64,000 bases of DNA from the NCBI GenBank assembly GCA_033977485.1, contig CM066994.1, positions 117,018,458 to 117,082,457 on the forward strand, given 5' to 3'. Below, piece by piece: positions 42,630 through 54,800 of the stretch (position 1 is the first letter of the stretch; each line of letters opens with the position of its first letter). Position numbers and translations under genes: made by a program. Source of the DNA: Hydrangea macrophylla. Its lineage: Eukaryota > Streptophyta > Magnoliopsida > Cornales > Hydrangeaceae. Below the pieces are notes generated by a model. It saw nothing but the letters and a program-made list of their open reading frames with translations, made no database searches and was not told the origin of the DNA.

Positions 42630-42864
42630 TAAGGGGCAAGTTTGATAAAACTAGAAATTATGTACTACTCCAATAGTTAGTGTTAAAAATTTTAAGTTAT
42701 TGATCAGTAGTGAAACTAATATTTTAGTAGAAGTTTCAATAGATTTTCTGCTACTTTTCGATTAATGGTGAGCGATTATACATTATTAAACATATTAAAA
42801 ATAAAAATAAAAATACGCGTTGAATTGTTTTTGGCACTTAATTGGGGGATTAAACGCGTCCTAA
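42630..42864. mobile_element. Tourist-like MITE with TAA target duplication
   Basis: The element 42633-42861 begins GGGGCAAGTTTGATAAAAC and ends GGATTAAACGCGTCC. TAA flanks both sides. Interior 'gcacttaatt' words link it to the 35,787 family. Confidence 0.7.
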
Positions 42865-43478
42865 CACTCTGCTTTATGGATTTATTGAGAATGAGAAATG
42901 AAACTAGTTCCCTTGTACTTTCTTTCATACTTAAACATCTTTAAAAGTTAAAAAGCTGGAAAATATAATCGTAAAATAAGAGAAAAATGAGGAAAATGAC
43001 TTACAAAATTTAGAATGTTTAATAATTATTTCTCATCATATTATCTTTTCCTTCCTATTTCCATTATTTTTTTTCCCTTAAGCTTTGTTTTTTTCATGGA
43101 TTTCGTGAGGGGAAAGAAAAAGGCAAAAAATAGAAGGAAAAAAAAAAAAGAAAAAAAAAACTAGTTCCCTCGTATTTTACCCTGTATTTTCTTTCATGTT
43201 TAAACAACATTAAAAGCTAAAAAAATTCTCAAATAAAATATTATATATGAATAAGGAATGAGGATTATGACTTACAACATTTATTTATCAACTTTTTCTC
43301 TTTTCTTTTGTATTTTTCTTATCGCTTTCCTTATTTACCAAACAAAGAAAAATAATTTTCTTTATGTTTTTCTGCACTAAATTCAAGAACCAAACAAAAC
43401 GTTATTAACTAAACAAAGGAAAATATTTTGCCCTATGTTTTTTTTTTCCTCTCTCTCACTCATTCAAGAACCAAACAC
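42865..43478. other. Intergenic, decayed miniature elements
   Basis: No gene. The segment 43,083-43,400 is a decayed relative of the GGCTTTGTTTGG Tourist family described next. Confidence 0.45.
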
Positions 43479-43803
43479 TAAGGCTTTGCTTGGTTCTTGG
43501 ATTTAGTGGGGAAAAAGAAAATAAAACATAAAGGGAAATACTTTCCTTTGTTCGGTTAATTAAGAAAAACAATGAAGAAAAACAAATTTAAGTTGAGAAA
43601 TATAGAAAATATTTTGAATATTATGAGTCGTTTCCTTTCATTTTTTCTTACTTTAAAAATTATATTTTACAAAATTTTAGTTTTTAATGATATTTATGGA
43701 TGAAAGAAAACACAAGAAAAAATATGCGAGAATTAGTTCTCCTCCTTGTTTTCCCTTCCCTTTTTTTTTTCTCTCAAAATCTATGAACCATACAAAAGCA
43801 TAA
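43479..43803. mobile_element. Tourist MITE, GGCTTTG family, copy 1
   Basis: The element 43482-43800 begins GGCTTTGCTTGGTTCTTGG and ends with the inverse GAACCATACAAAAGCA. TAA occurs at 43479-43481 and 43801-43803. Two further copies lie in SCPL introns 6 and 8. Confidence 0.8.
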
Positions 43804-44256
43804 GTGATTTTTACTAGGAGGTCTTGTATACTAATTTTTTTTTTTGAGGGAATGTATACAACCGTTTTAGCTAAGCCCTTTTCACTCAAATCCAATATAT
43901 ACACGTCTAATCATATTATCATATAAAGAAAATGAGGAGTAATTTCAAAACCGCATGCTCTATGGTTTATTGGCCCCTATTTGGGTGCTGCTTCTTTTTT
44001 AAAACACAATTTTATATTAATTTATTTGGTAATTAATTTATTAGTTTTATAAAAATTAAACTTAGGATTTTTTAAGAGGAGCTTTTAAAAGCTCTAGAAT
44101 TGAACTTTTAAAAACTCAAGGTTATTTTTTGATTTCATGATTTTTTTTAAAGAGTATTGTGTCACTTGTATAAAATTATCAAACAACTTAATAATAAATT
44201 TTATAAGCTACTTTTAAAAAAACACGTGAGAGCTAAACTAACCCTATATATTGTAT

Positions 44257-44441
44257 GAGTAATACTTGGGGCACAACCAAAGCCACAACCTTTTTTGCAC
44301 AATCTTTATTTTGTGTCTATCTCTCTCTTGATGGGTCCCACAGTGCCAGTGACCCCACAGTGCCCACTAGGAGAGAGATAGACACAAAATAGAAGTTGTG
44401 CAAAAAAAATTGTGACTTTGGTTGTGCCCCAAGTATTACCC
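44257..44441. mobile_element. Near-perfect stem-loop MITE
   Basis: The left arm from GAGTAATACTTGGGGCACAA and the right arm ending GTGCCCCAAGTATTAC pair over about 70 bases each, leaving a short loop. It could be transcribed into a long hairpin. No coding capacity. Confidence 0.8.
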
Positions 44442-44737
44442 ATATTGTATCAATTGACAAGAGTCTTGGGTTGAGATTTCAATGATGTACTACTCGACTT
44501 TTTTAAAATATATGATCGCAAGAAGTAAATACCTAATAAGTCCAAAACAATGGACACGACACATTGTCTAAATGCGCCTAACTTTGAACTATCATTTGAT
44601 TTTTCATTATTTAAATTGTCATTTTCCACCATTTAAGTATATAATATAATAAAGTATAAAAAAAAATAAAGTATATAATATAATATTATAGTACCATCCA
44701 ATGATCTTACTCTTCAAAATGTATCTTTTGTTAGAAT

Positions 44738-45243
44738 TTTAGGCAAATTATGCTAACACCCCCCTTAACTATGATCTTTTTTCAAATACCCCCTTGAACT
44801 AAAAAAACTCAACAAACTGACCCCCAACTATTACAGTTTTTCACCAACACCCTTTCGGTTACGTTGTCGTCCCAAAAAACCAATACTCTTATGAAAGTGT
44901 TAACAACATGATGTTTGTGTTTTAGTTGATAAAAATTTTAGAACAAAATTACCTAAAATTTTGTGTACAACGAATGTGCAATTATGTGTGCAACAAAAGA
45001 TAATTTGTCCTAGAATTTTCAACAACTCAAAAGAGGGATAAATAAATATCATGTTGTTAATATTTTAGTATTATATGTTGCTCACATGTTACCAAAAAGC
45101 TCAATTTTTTGGACAAATTCTAAAAGAATGGGCGTCAGAGAAAAAATGTAATAGTTGAGGGGGTCAATTTATTGAATTTTTTTTAGTTTAAGATATTTTA
45201 AAAAGAGTTATAGTCAAGGAGGTGTTAGTACTGTAGTATACCC
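44738..45243. mobile_element. MITE with inverted repeats of about 100 bp
   Basis: The left arm has GCTAACACCCCCCTTAACTA and GACCCCCAACTATTACA. The right arm is the inverse, ending at ATAGTCAAGGAGGTGTTAGT. The long terminal repeats suggest a Mutator-like non-autonomous element. Exact ends are uncertain. Confidence 0.6.
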
Positions 45244-45850
45244 AAGAATTAACATTATTTTACCCAGAAGTACTATTGTGCTCTGCTTGTTTTAATGTAA
45301 AATGCTTTTTAAGAAATATATATAAATATTTTCCATTTTCATTTTGGTGCTTGGTTGCAAAAAATAAAAAATTAACAATGAAAATAAAATTGCCTAAAAT
45401 ATTTTACGAAAAAAATAGTTTTCACTATTCAATTAAAATGACTAACGGCTAACAATTCAGGAAGACATTTTATGAGAAACTAGGTGTATGCGCATCTTCT
45501 TGAAATTGAAAGCAATGGATTGGTGAGTTGTGGTGTGTTGTGGGGACCCTCGTTCAAATGTCACTTACATTTACATTTTCAAGGGACATGCCATTTCTAA
45601 TATGACATATCAAATGACAAAAATTGACATCTTATTCTCCTCCAATCAAAATGTTAAAAGTCCATGTGATTAATGACCTGTTTCTTCATATGTCAAAAAT
45701 GGCATGCCAAAAGTTTGCATGCCAATTCCACTTTTTCATTAAAAATTTATTACATTTTTTGTTAAACCAATCACTTAATTTGTTAAATGATTAAAAAATA
45801 TATAAAATAATAAATTTGACATATTGGGTATCATTTACCCCAGCCAAAAT
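45244..45850. other. Intergenic, nothing recognised
   Basis: AT-rich. Words such as 'atgccaaa' and 'atgacatat' recur but no element ends are clear and no gene is seen. Confidence 0.4.
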
Positions 45851-45859
45851 GCCAAATTC

Positions 45860-46250
45860 TTTTTTTTTTGATAACCAACAACCGAGTTTCATTAGACAGT
45901 AGAATCAAAAGAAACAAGAGGGAACCTCCTCCATCCAAACATTCAAAGCAACAGCAGAATGAAAAGAAAACAGCCTAGCATCTCTAGCCAAAGTATGAGC
46001 CACACGATTCTCTTCTCTATAACCATGGATCCACTGGCACTCCAACGCAATCAGCAACCTCTTAGCAGCGGCAAGAATGTGTCCTCAAGGAGCCAAATCA
46101 AAATTATCATTGTGAAGGTAATTATTTAACGTGGAGGAGTCCGATTCAACCAAAAAATTCCCAAACCCAGCCTCAAGAGCACGGGAAATAGCCTTCCACA
46201 ATGCCAGGCACTCCACTGTCAGTGCATCAAAACAACCATGCACAAGCCCT
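45860..46250 (-). pseudogene. 5'-truncated LINE with RNase H domain
   Basis: On the minus strand the frame reads ALTVECLALWKAISRALEAG, then FLVESDSSTLNNYLHND and HGYREENRVAHTLARDA. This is the C-terminal RNase H domain of plant L1-type LINEs. An in-frame TGA (plus-strand 46085-46087) interrupts it. The 3' end carries a run of A on the minus strand (T run 45860-45869). CAAATT beside both ends may be a short target duplication. RT and endonuclease are absent through 5' truncation. Confidence 0.8.
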
Positions 46251-46639
46251 CAAATTTATTTGGCATATCAAAATTTGGCATATCCTTTAGAGGTGCTCTT
46301 CCATGTCAAAGGAGATTGTATTGGAATTAATATTCAATGTAACGGTGACACCACTAGATCGATATCACTATATTAATACACATGATGACATGAATATAGT
46401 GTTTGTGTGGGCACATCTTTTCTTGAAATTAGGACTGACATGAGCTTGAATAGTTACTTTTTATTGGTTTGTAATATCACTTCAACAAAATAACTTATAA
46501 CGAAGAGGCTATTGACGTAAGCAAATAATTAGGTGTTGTCAAATAACACTTAGAAATGATGTCGTTACCACTTGCAACTGCAAACTATTATGTCTTTAGC
46601 ACATAGTGCAATCACTAGTGAACCATGTACTATTTTAGA

Positions 46640-46876
46640 ATAATTCTTGGAGCACATAAGAATCTCATAAAAATAAGATACATAAATTTTATGTGTCTAT
46701 CTCTTTTCTCTGTGGACCCTACTAGGAGAGAGATAGACACATTGTGGTTATGTGTCTATTTCTCTTCTCAGTGGATCCCATCCCACAATGTCAGTGGATG
46801 GCATCAGGAGAGAGATAGACACATTGTGGTTTATGTATCTTATTTTTGTGAGATTCTTATGTGTCCCAAGAGTTAT
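46640..46876. mobile_element. Stem-loop MITE with repeated GAGAGATAGACACA boxes
   Basis: The left arm 'cttggagcacataagaatct' and the right arm 'agattcttatgtgtcccaag' are inverse copies. AGGAGAGAGATAGACACATT occurs twice inside, and the box is shared with the MITE at 44,257. Confidence 0.7.
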
Positions 46877-46901
46877 CAATCATTTTTTTTTTTCCGAGTA
46901 C

Positions 46902-47087
46902 GAGTAATGTTATGCTTCTCAAATTTTTTTTTTTCAAAAGTGTTTTCCAATACATGTGGTAGTGGACCCAGTTAATTTTGATTGATTTGTGTTAAAGTGG
47001 TCCTACCATCAATAAAGAGAATCCACTACCACTTGTGTTGAAAAACACTTTTTAAAAAAAATAAATTTGAAAAGCATACCTTTACTC
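46902..47087. mobile_element. Stem-loop MITE, GAGTAATGTTATGCTT family
   Basis: Begins GAGTAATGTTATGCTTCTCA and ends with the loose inverse 'aaaagcatacctttactc'. A related start occurs in SCPL intron 3 near 51,461. Confidence 0.55.
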
Positions 47088-47440
47088 TTGGGCTAAACAA
47101 AAAGGGTACAAGGGGACGATCATCAGGGTAGCATGATTTACCAAAATTTGAATTTAATAGCTCTGTATCACGAAAGATCGAAAGCAGTCAGGATTTAAAG
47201 GGTGTGACCCTCAGGAGCACCCTAAATCAGGTAAACCATAGCCTGATTTCCACCACATTGAAACACAAATGAATTAAGGGTGTCGAAGCAAATCCAGTTT
47301 ATCACTTCACTGAAAAAGTAAATAACTACTGAAAACCGTAAGTAAAACAATTCCACTGAAAATGTTATATGTTTTCCATCTAAAATAGTATATATGTTGA
47401 CTATCATACCCTTAGCATAAAAATTATCAGCACTTAAAAT

Positions 47441-47752
47441 TTAGGGCTCGCATGGTAACGTTTCCTGTTTTGAATTTTCAGTTTTTTAAAAACGAAAACC
47501 AGTTTTGGTTTTTTTTTTTTTGAAAAAAAAAACAAAAACTTGTTTGGTAACATTGTTGATTTTTAAAAAAAAAACAAAAACAGGAAACTCAAAATGACTT
47601 TTTGCTGTTTTCATTTTTTACCCAAAATTTGAAAACGTTTTTTAAAAACAAAAAACAAAAACGTTACCAAACGTGTTTTTAATTTTCGTTTTCTAAAAAA
47701 CGAAAACAAAAACAGAAAACAGAAAACGACAACGTTACCAAACGAGCCCTTA
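47441..47752. mobile_element. Tourist-like MITE, GGGCTCG family
   Basis: The element 47444-47749 starts GGGCTCGCATGGTAACG and ends CGTTACCAAACGAGCCC. TTA lies at both flanks (47441-47443 and 47750-47752). The interior is A/T-rich with AAAACGAAAAC words. Confidence 0.8.
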
Positions 47753-48480
47753 GTATTTAATTTTTTAATTTTATCAAATGTGGGTTTAAAGGAAAATGAA
47801 AAAAAATTAAAATAAAATAAAATAAAATAAACTGTTTTTTTTTTCGGATACGAGGACATATCCCCTTCCGTGACTTCGGGATTAATACATATTGTCGTTT
47901 TATCGGAGGAGAACAAGGGGTAAGTCTCGGACACGTGCACCAACCTCACAACACACGCACCAGGTAAATCAAGGAGACAAGCTAGCAAGTTGGACATTGT
48001 TCATCTTGAGATCCATCCCTCCAACTAGCTTACACGACCCCTAAGGGTTTCGAATCCTTCACCACCCTTAAGGAGGGCAAAGGTCCTGGCCAAATCCCTT
48101 ATTTACTCATGTGAAATCTCGAATCCAAGACCAAGTATTAGAACACCCCCTGGTGAGGAGTAAATATTCGGGATACCCGTCAACAAAATAACATACACAT
48201 AGATTTGAGATTTGTGCTTATGTGGATGAGATTTTCCCTAAAAATAAAGGGTGTAAATGGATAAACAAAAGGGTTCAGATGTAATTGTTATACCATGTCA
48301 GTAAAATAACCGTTGCAATGTATATTTTCTCCAGAATGAGTTAGTCATTATATACATGTCCAAATATAATCATGGGAAATGAAAGTGTTGAACCGCTAGT
48401 GTGGCACGTGTTCATTCATTATATATTTGTCCAAATGGCTAGATATTGAATTTAAGAAACTAATATTTGAACAACGAAAA
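47753..48480. other. Intergenic upstream of the SCPL gene
   Basis: A less AT-rich island (about 47,845-48,185) includes GTTTCGAATCC, one base off the Pol III B box, but no A box is clear, so I do not call a SINE. No gene is seen. Confidence 0.4.
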
Positions 48481-48484
48481 TTTT

Positions 48485-48610
48485 TCAGAGAGCGCGTCCT
48501 CTCCTTATTAAAGAAAGGGCCTCTGTTTTGACCTTCAGATTGTATTTAAAAAGTGGAATTAACGGCTAAAACAGAGGCTCTCTTTTTAATAAAGAAAGGA
48601 ATCCCTCTTT
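48485..48610. mobile_element. Short stem-loop sequence in the SCPL promoter region
   Basis: 'ccttattaaagaaaggg' with 'cctctgttttgac' on the left pairs with 'taaaacagagg' and 'tttttaataaagaaagg' on the right. It is probably a small foldback remnant, about 285 bp upstream of the SCPL start codon. Confidence 0.45.
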
Positions 48611-48799
48611 AGATGTGACTAATTTGAACAACAAAAAAAATAATAATTTAAGAATGTGAGACTAATATAAATGGAACTCTAAATCTGTGATATAGCTGTA
48701 CCTATCACAACAACGTGAAAAGACCACCCATTTACTTAATCCATCTATTATAAGGTAACTTATCTTTATAGACTTATATATTGTATTAAAATCTAATAA

Positions 48800-48894
48800 T
48801 CTATATAGTAGTAACTGGAGTATTACATATTGTTGTATATACAATTTCACAAAGTAGTACTGAGAAAACAAAGGGTAAAAATCAAAATAAAAGT
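48800..48894 (+). promoter_or_regulatory. Probable SCPL promoter and 5' leader
   Basis: CTATATAG near 48,801-48,808 is a TATA-like box about 90 bp before the ATG at 48895. The assignment rests only on position and sequence. Confidence 0.35.
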
Positions 48895-51800
48895 ATGGGG
48901 AAGAAGATTTCAATTTGGTTACAATATTTGTACTTGTTTCATCTATTATTACATGCTTGTTCACAGCCTGGAGTCTCTCACTCTGCAGTCAAGTTTCTAC
49001 CAGGCTTTGAGGGACCACTTCCCTTTCAATTAGAAACAGGGTGAGTTAGTTATACCTCTTAATATACAAACATATACATATACATATATGCATATGGGGA
49101 TATTTTGATCAAAAGTTTGCAATTTTATTTTAGAGTTAAGAACAATTAATTAAAATTTTACTAAACGGTACGTAAATATTAAATGAAGATTTCTCTTTAG
49201 TGACTTTTAAACTAACTAAGAATCTAATTTTATATATATCTATATATAAAATTTATAGAGATTTTCGCCTACATTTCTATGTTTAATATATATCTATATA
49301 TATATATTTATGTGTGTGTGTGTGTATGTGTTGGATTTTGGAATTGAAATTGAGATTGTGAGTGATATAGGTATGTGGGAGTGGGAGAATCAGAGGATGT
49401 ACAGCTATTTTATTACTTTGTCAAGTCAGATTCCAATCCTAAAGAGGACCCTCTTGTGCTTTGGCTCACCGGAGGCCCTGGTTGCACTGTCTTCTCTGGT
49501 TTCATCTATGAAATAGGTAATAATTTACACACAAAATTTATACATTATATATATAGACATATATATATATATATGTGTGTAAATGTATCCATATGTATTT
49601 ATAATAATTAATAAGTCAAAGCTAATCTTTCTTTTTGATCGGATCAAAGCTAATCTTTCTTAAATAAACAAAAAAAAAATTGTCTTGTCATTAGAGGGAG
49701 AAGTTATTCAGTGAACCCGAGGAAGATAGAAGGACCTTGGTCACGCTACATTAAAATTAGTGCACAATTTTTTTTATTTTCACATTTAAATTACTCTAAT
49801 ACACTGATCTTCGTCAAGAGACGCTTTTAATTAATTATTAATAAGGGAAATGTTTGGTACACACATTTTTTGACACACTTTTTGACACATTATGCTTTAA
49901 ACACATGTATCTTGTGCTGTTTGAATTTTTCACACATTTCTATGCACCACTTACACAACACAGGGTACATGTATTTAAAGCTGTGTGTTAAAAAGTGTGT
50001 ATTTAGCACTACTCTATTAATAATGCTATGGGACAACATTGAATTGAGCAGATCATCCAATTTTTTTATTGGAAGTTATTTTGGATTGGTCCATATGGAA
50101 AGGGTTTTGGGATATAAACTTAGAGAACCGCAAACATTGATTTACTCCTAAATTAGGGGAACATATGCTCTTGAAGAAATGAGTAACGCTTGAGTCACAA
50201 AGAGATGCTCACAAAAGGACGTGACATTCTATGAGGCAGAGTTAAGTGTGGTGGGTCCTATTGCCACATGGGTGTCACATGTGATACCCCATCTTTTTGT
50301 GAGCATCTCTTTTTGACTCTTTTGTGACTCTAGCATTACTCAGAAGATATTGTTCACTTCTACTACGCTATCATGCATGTCGAGGTAGTGTAACGGTCCA
50401 ATAGTATGAGTCTATGTGAAATAATTGTTGACTTTAAGCAACTTGTCATGACTCCACTACTTATCATGTGTCGTCTATTTTTAGAGGTCACATGACCTCC
50501 ATATTATTGGACTGTCATTACATGTCAGGATGATGATATAGTTTAACGGTGGCACTAAATAATTTCTTGGTTTGAAGGCCTATGAAATAACCTTAAATCG
50601 GTGTCAGCCTAAGCCCTATGAAATGGGCATTTGAAAACAAGCACTATTACACCCACACACCTTTCACACCCAGCTTTAAATTCATATATCATGTATTGTA
50701 TAAATGGTGCACAAAAAAGTGTGAAAAACTCAAATAACATAAAGTACATGCATTTAAAGCACAATGTATGAAAAAGTGTGTGAACATACTACTATAATTT
50801 GGCATAGATTTTAGCTCATTGTTGGAGGACTACTTCCGAGACAGTGTTATAATTTGGCACTACAATTAAAATGAGTCCACACTTTTTTTTCTATATAAAA
50901 ATTTGGACCGTTCGATCACAGGTCAATCGGAGTTAGAATCATGGCATCATAATTGTGTATTAAGTATTAACAATAATTTCAGATAAAATACGAAATAGTA
51001 AAAGAACAAAATTTTCCCTGTTTTTCTTTTCTTTTTTTTAAAGAGAGCGTTTTTTCGAATTTTCTGATTTACCGACTCAAATCGGGCTATTTTTTTGAAC
51101 CGTCGATGGTTCAACGAGTCTGACCGACCAATCTAAACCGGTTCAGTTTTTAGTTTTTACAAATGAATGACATTTCTTTTTATGGACATTTGGAGAAAAG
51201 ATGCTTAAATGTACTCGTAACATATTGGCATTAACAATGCCAAAATGGAAATTTGACCGACATTTGAAATTTGACATTCAAAAAACAACATTCATTGTTG
51301 AAGATGCTCTTGTAAACGTTTGGTAGGTTAAAACAATGAGGCTAACTAATTTGACTGACTGTGCAGGTCCATTGAACTTCAAACAGGTGCAGTACAATGG
51401 CAGCTTGCCCACTTTGGTGTTGAACCAAAACTCATGGACAAAGGTGAATATAGAAAAAAGAGTAATGTCATGCTTCTCTGGTTAAATCTTAAATTTGGTT
51501 CTTAAATACTTTGTTATTGTATAACAAACAGTGACATGTCGGACCATTAACCATTGTCACAACATGCGATACAACTATTAAAACATCAATTTAGGAACTA
51601 AATTTGACCTAAATAGTAGGTATATCCTAGAAATTGATGCAAAATCTCAGTGTAATTAAGTGAATGGTCAGGTAGCGAATATAATCTTTGTGGATCAGCC
51701 TGTTGGCACTGGATTCTCATATGCAAGGACTGCAAGTGCTTCTCAGACAAGTGATCTTCAAACCTGTGACCATCTCTATCACTTTCTTAGGAAGGTAACT

Positions 51801-54800
51801 TCTTCATTTCATGCACTTCTAGTTCAAGAACCTCTGGGCCAATTTTTTATTGTATCCTAGCTAGTTTTTAAAAGTAATGCTATGGTTCTTAAGTTAGTAT
51901 CTCAAATTTGTTTCCAAACATATGTAGTATTATAATGAGATCGGTTAAAACAACTTTTAATAAAAATCAAATCTCCCACAACCAATTTTTTGCAATTGAA
52001 ATCGCAGTTGCAGTTTTGTCAAATGACAAATTGCAACTCGAAACCATGTTAGGGACTCCATATGTTGGGGAATCGATCAACAATGCGGAAACAATCAAAT
52101 CCCCTTCTCAAGATTTTGTGGGATGCGAACAAGCTGAAGTAAGCAAGGAAAACAATCAAGTACACAGAAATACATATTTCTACATTGTCCACCCCAAATT
52201 GGGCTACTTCCACACCTTTCAGAATATTATTATGCTCTAGGGTTACAAGAGGGCTCGCAACCTTCTGATCTCACATGGTGGCTATTGCACATACAAAAAT
52301 ACAATGAAAAACCGGAATATGTAAGCCTATACGATTTCCTAATCAAAACAAGAAACAATTCCAAAATCTGCGTAGTTGCCCGAGCGGCTTGCTTGTGATT
52401 CCTTCTTCCTTTGATTGGAAACACTCCGGAAACTTCCTCCAGGCTCCACAATCCTAACACCATAAACAGAGCTCGACATGTTGTATATATCTAGCCGATT
52501 ATATTGTTTAGAATCATTTTGCAGTGGTTGATTGATCATCCAGAATTTGCTACAAATCCAGTGTACGTGGGTGGAGACTCATATTCGGGCATTACAGTTC
52601 CAATTCTCGTTCAGATTATGTCAAATGGTAAGAAAATTAATACATGACATTGTTTTGTGATAAATTCGAACCCTACATGTGTTTGGTAATCCAATTCAAC
52701 TCTATTTTCTTTCTTTTCATTTCTTTTTTGTCATCTTTTTTTTTTTCTTCTCAGTGTATGATATTGTACAAGGGCTCAGTACTTAACTGAAAAAATAGCC
52801 AAAAACCTATTAAAATGCTAATTAAAAAAATCTACTAATAAATTTACGTAAACCATAATTTTCAGTACTTTAAATGGAGGAGCTTAAAATTTTCGTCACT
52901 AAATATTCAGTACCTAATTTTTTATTTTATCAAACAGACAAAATATTTGTTTGTTCATTGTCCCATTGAAATGTAGCACGGTGGAAAGAACCAAATTTTC
53001 AAGTCCGAAAGGGATTCCTTTTTATGAGAATATGAACTCTAAAGTTCAAGGTTTCTGCCAATGCAGGAAATGAAGAGGGCATTCAACCATCCATAAACCT
53101 CAAGGTTTGCAATTCTGTTCTCTCTTCTGCCACAAAATTAGATTCATCAGGTAGATTCATTGCATAGTTTGAGGGATTGTTATATAGACAACATGATCAG
53201 ACTAACTCATTCCCATGAAAGTAGGGGTGGCAATCAAGTCGTGTCGGGTCATAATCGTGTCGGGTCATTATCGTGTCGGGTTATTATCGTGCCGGGTTAT
53301 AATTGTGTCATTCTTAACGTGTTATAATCGTGTCGGGTCATAAACGGGTCACCCGTTTAACCCGTCTAACCCATGTAGGGTGTCATTGGTTCGGTTCAGT
53401 TCGGTTCGGATTGGATTGGATCGAATCGAATTGAATTTTTATTTTTTTTATATTCGATTTTTTTTTCATGTTTTGAAAACCAACCGAAGTGGTCGGTTCG
53501 ATCTATTTTGCCAATTTTGGCGATCAGATCAATTTTTTAGTCGTAAGTAATTTAAGAAACCCAATCGGTTAGCTCGGTTCGGCTATTCGAAATAAGCTTA
53601 CACCCCTACTAAAAATACAAACAAGTCTTCCATCAAATGTATCAATTATTAACACGTACATCTTTTATACCAAAATACTACAAATATAGCAATATCTAAC
53701 TATTATAAGCTTAACACCCAAGCCCATCCACACAAACTAAATAAGAAGAAATATTGTTTTTACTAACAGTATAAAAAAATTTCTTCACTTTCCATCCATC
53801 AAGAATCAAGATTAACAGTTGTATTTATCTAATTGACTAATTTGTCTCCCTCCCAATCCAGCAATCCTAGCGGGCTTCCTCTCTTTTTTTTCTTTCTTTT
53901 TTATTTTTTAATTATTTTTTATTTTTATTTTTTATGCAATGCTTGATGCATGAATGCTTCCAGGCTCCAGCTTCCTTTGTCCCTTATTAGTTATTAATTA
54001 TTATATAAAAATTTACTTATTTGGTAAGTTGGTAACTACTCTTTTTTTTTTTTTAGCAAAAAAAAAAAAAAAAAAAACAATTTTAGTTTATATATATCTA
54101 TATATATTTTAAATATTTTTTTTCTCTCAAAAAAAAAAAAAAATTTTAAAAAAATATATATTTTAAAATTTTTTTATATTACTTTTATTTTAGACTTTCA
54201 AATTATTAAAAATCATTTTTAAAACTAAAAAAAAAATACCCCAACTACACTTAAATACTTAATCGGGTCAAACGGGTTAACCCGCTTCAACCCGTCTAAC
54301 CCGTTTATTAATCGTGTCAAACGAGTCGACTCGTTTATGACCCGTGCCCTTATACGGGTCACCCAAACCCCTTTATTTTCGTATTGGGTTGCCATGTCGT
54401 GTCGAAAATTACCACCCCTACATAAAAGCCACGATGTTTTGCACATATTGCTTCTATGTGAAGTCGAAAATATCAAGGGACAATCATGGGCTAATTTTGT
54501 ACCAATACATTCCTCTACAACAAATTTGGTGAAGTGAATTGTGGAGTAGATAGAAAGTGCACTTGCTGACTTATGCCACATTTGGTTTGGAGGGATCTAC
54601 ATTACACGGATTTGGATACGGGTGTCAAGTGTGGATACGTCGTCAGACTTTCCAAATTTATGAATCTAAGGATATGGGTACATAGCAATAAGTATATAAT
54701 TTTCTTATATTTATAAGAGAGAACGATGTTTGTGTGTAGTAATAAGACAGACTGTAAAATGAACTTCATATCAAAAGAATATAGTTAGAAACTTTAATAT

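Noticed and set aside
47845..48185. Possible tRNA gene or SINE near the B-box-like GTTTCGAATCC
   Set aside because: No A box at the right distance and no cloverleaf could be drawn.
53378..53608. Second hAT element nested in the intron 6 hAT
   Set aside because: TAGGGTGTCATT and TTACACCCCTA ends look right, but the 8-bp flanks do not match.
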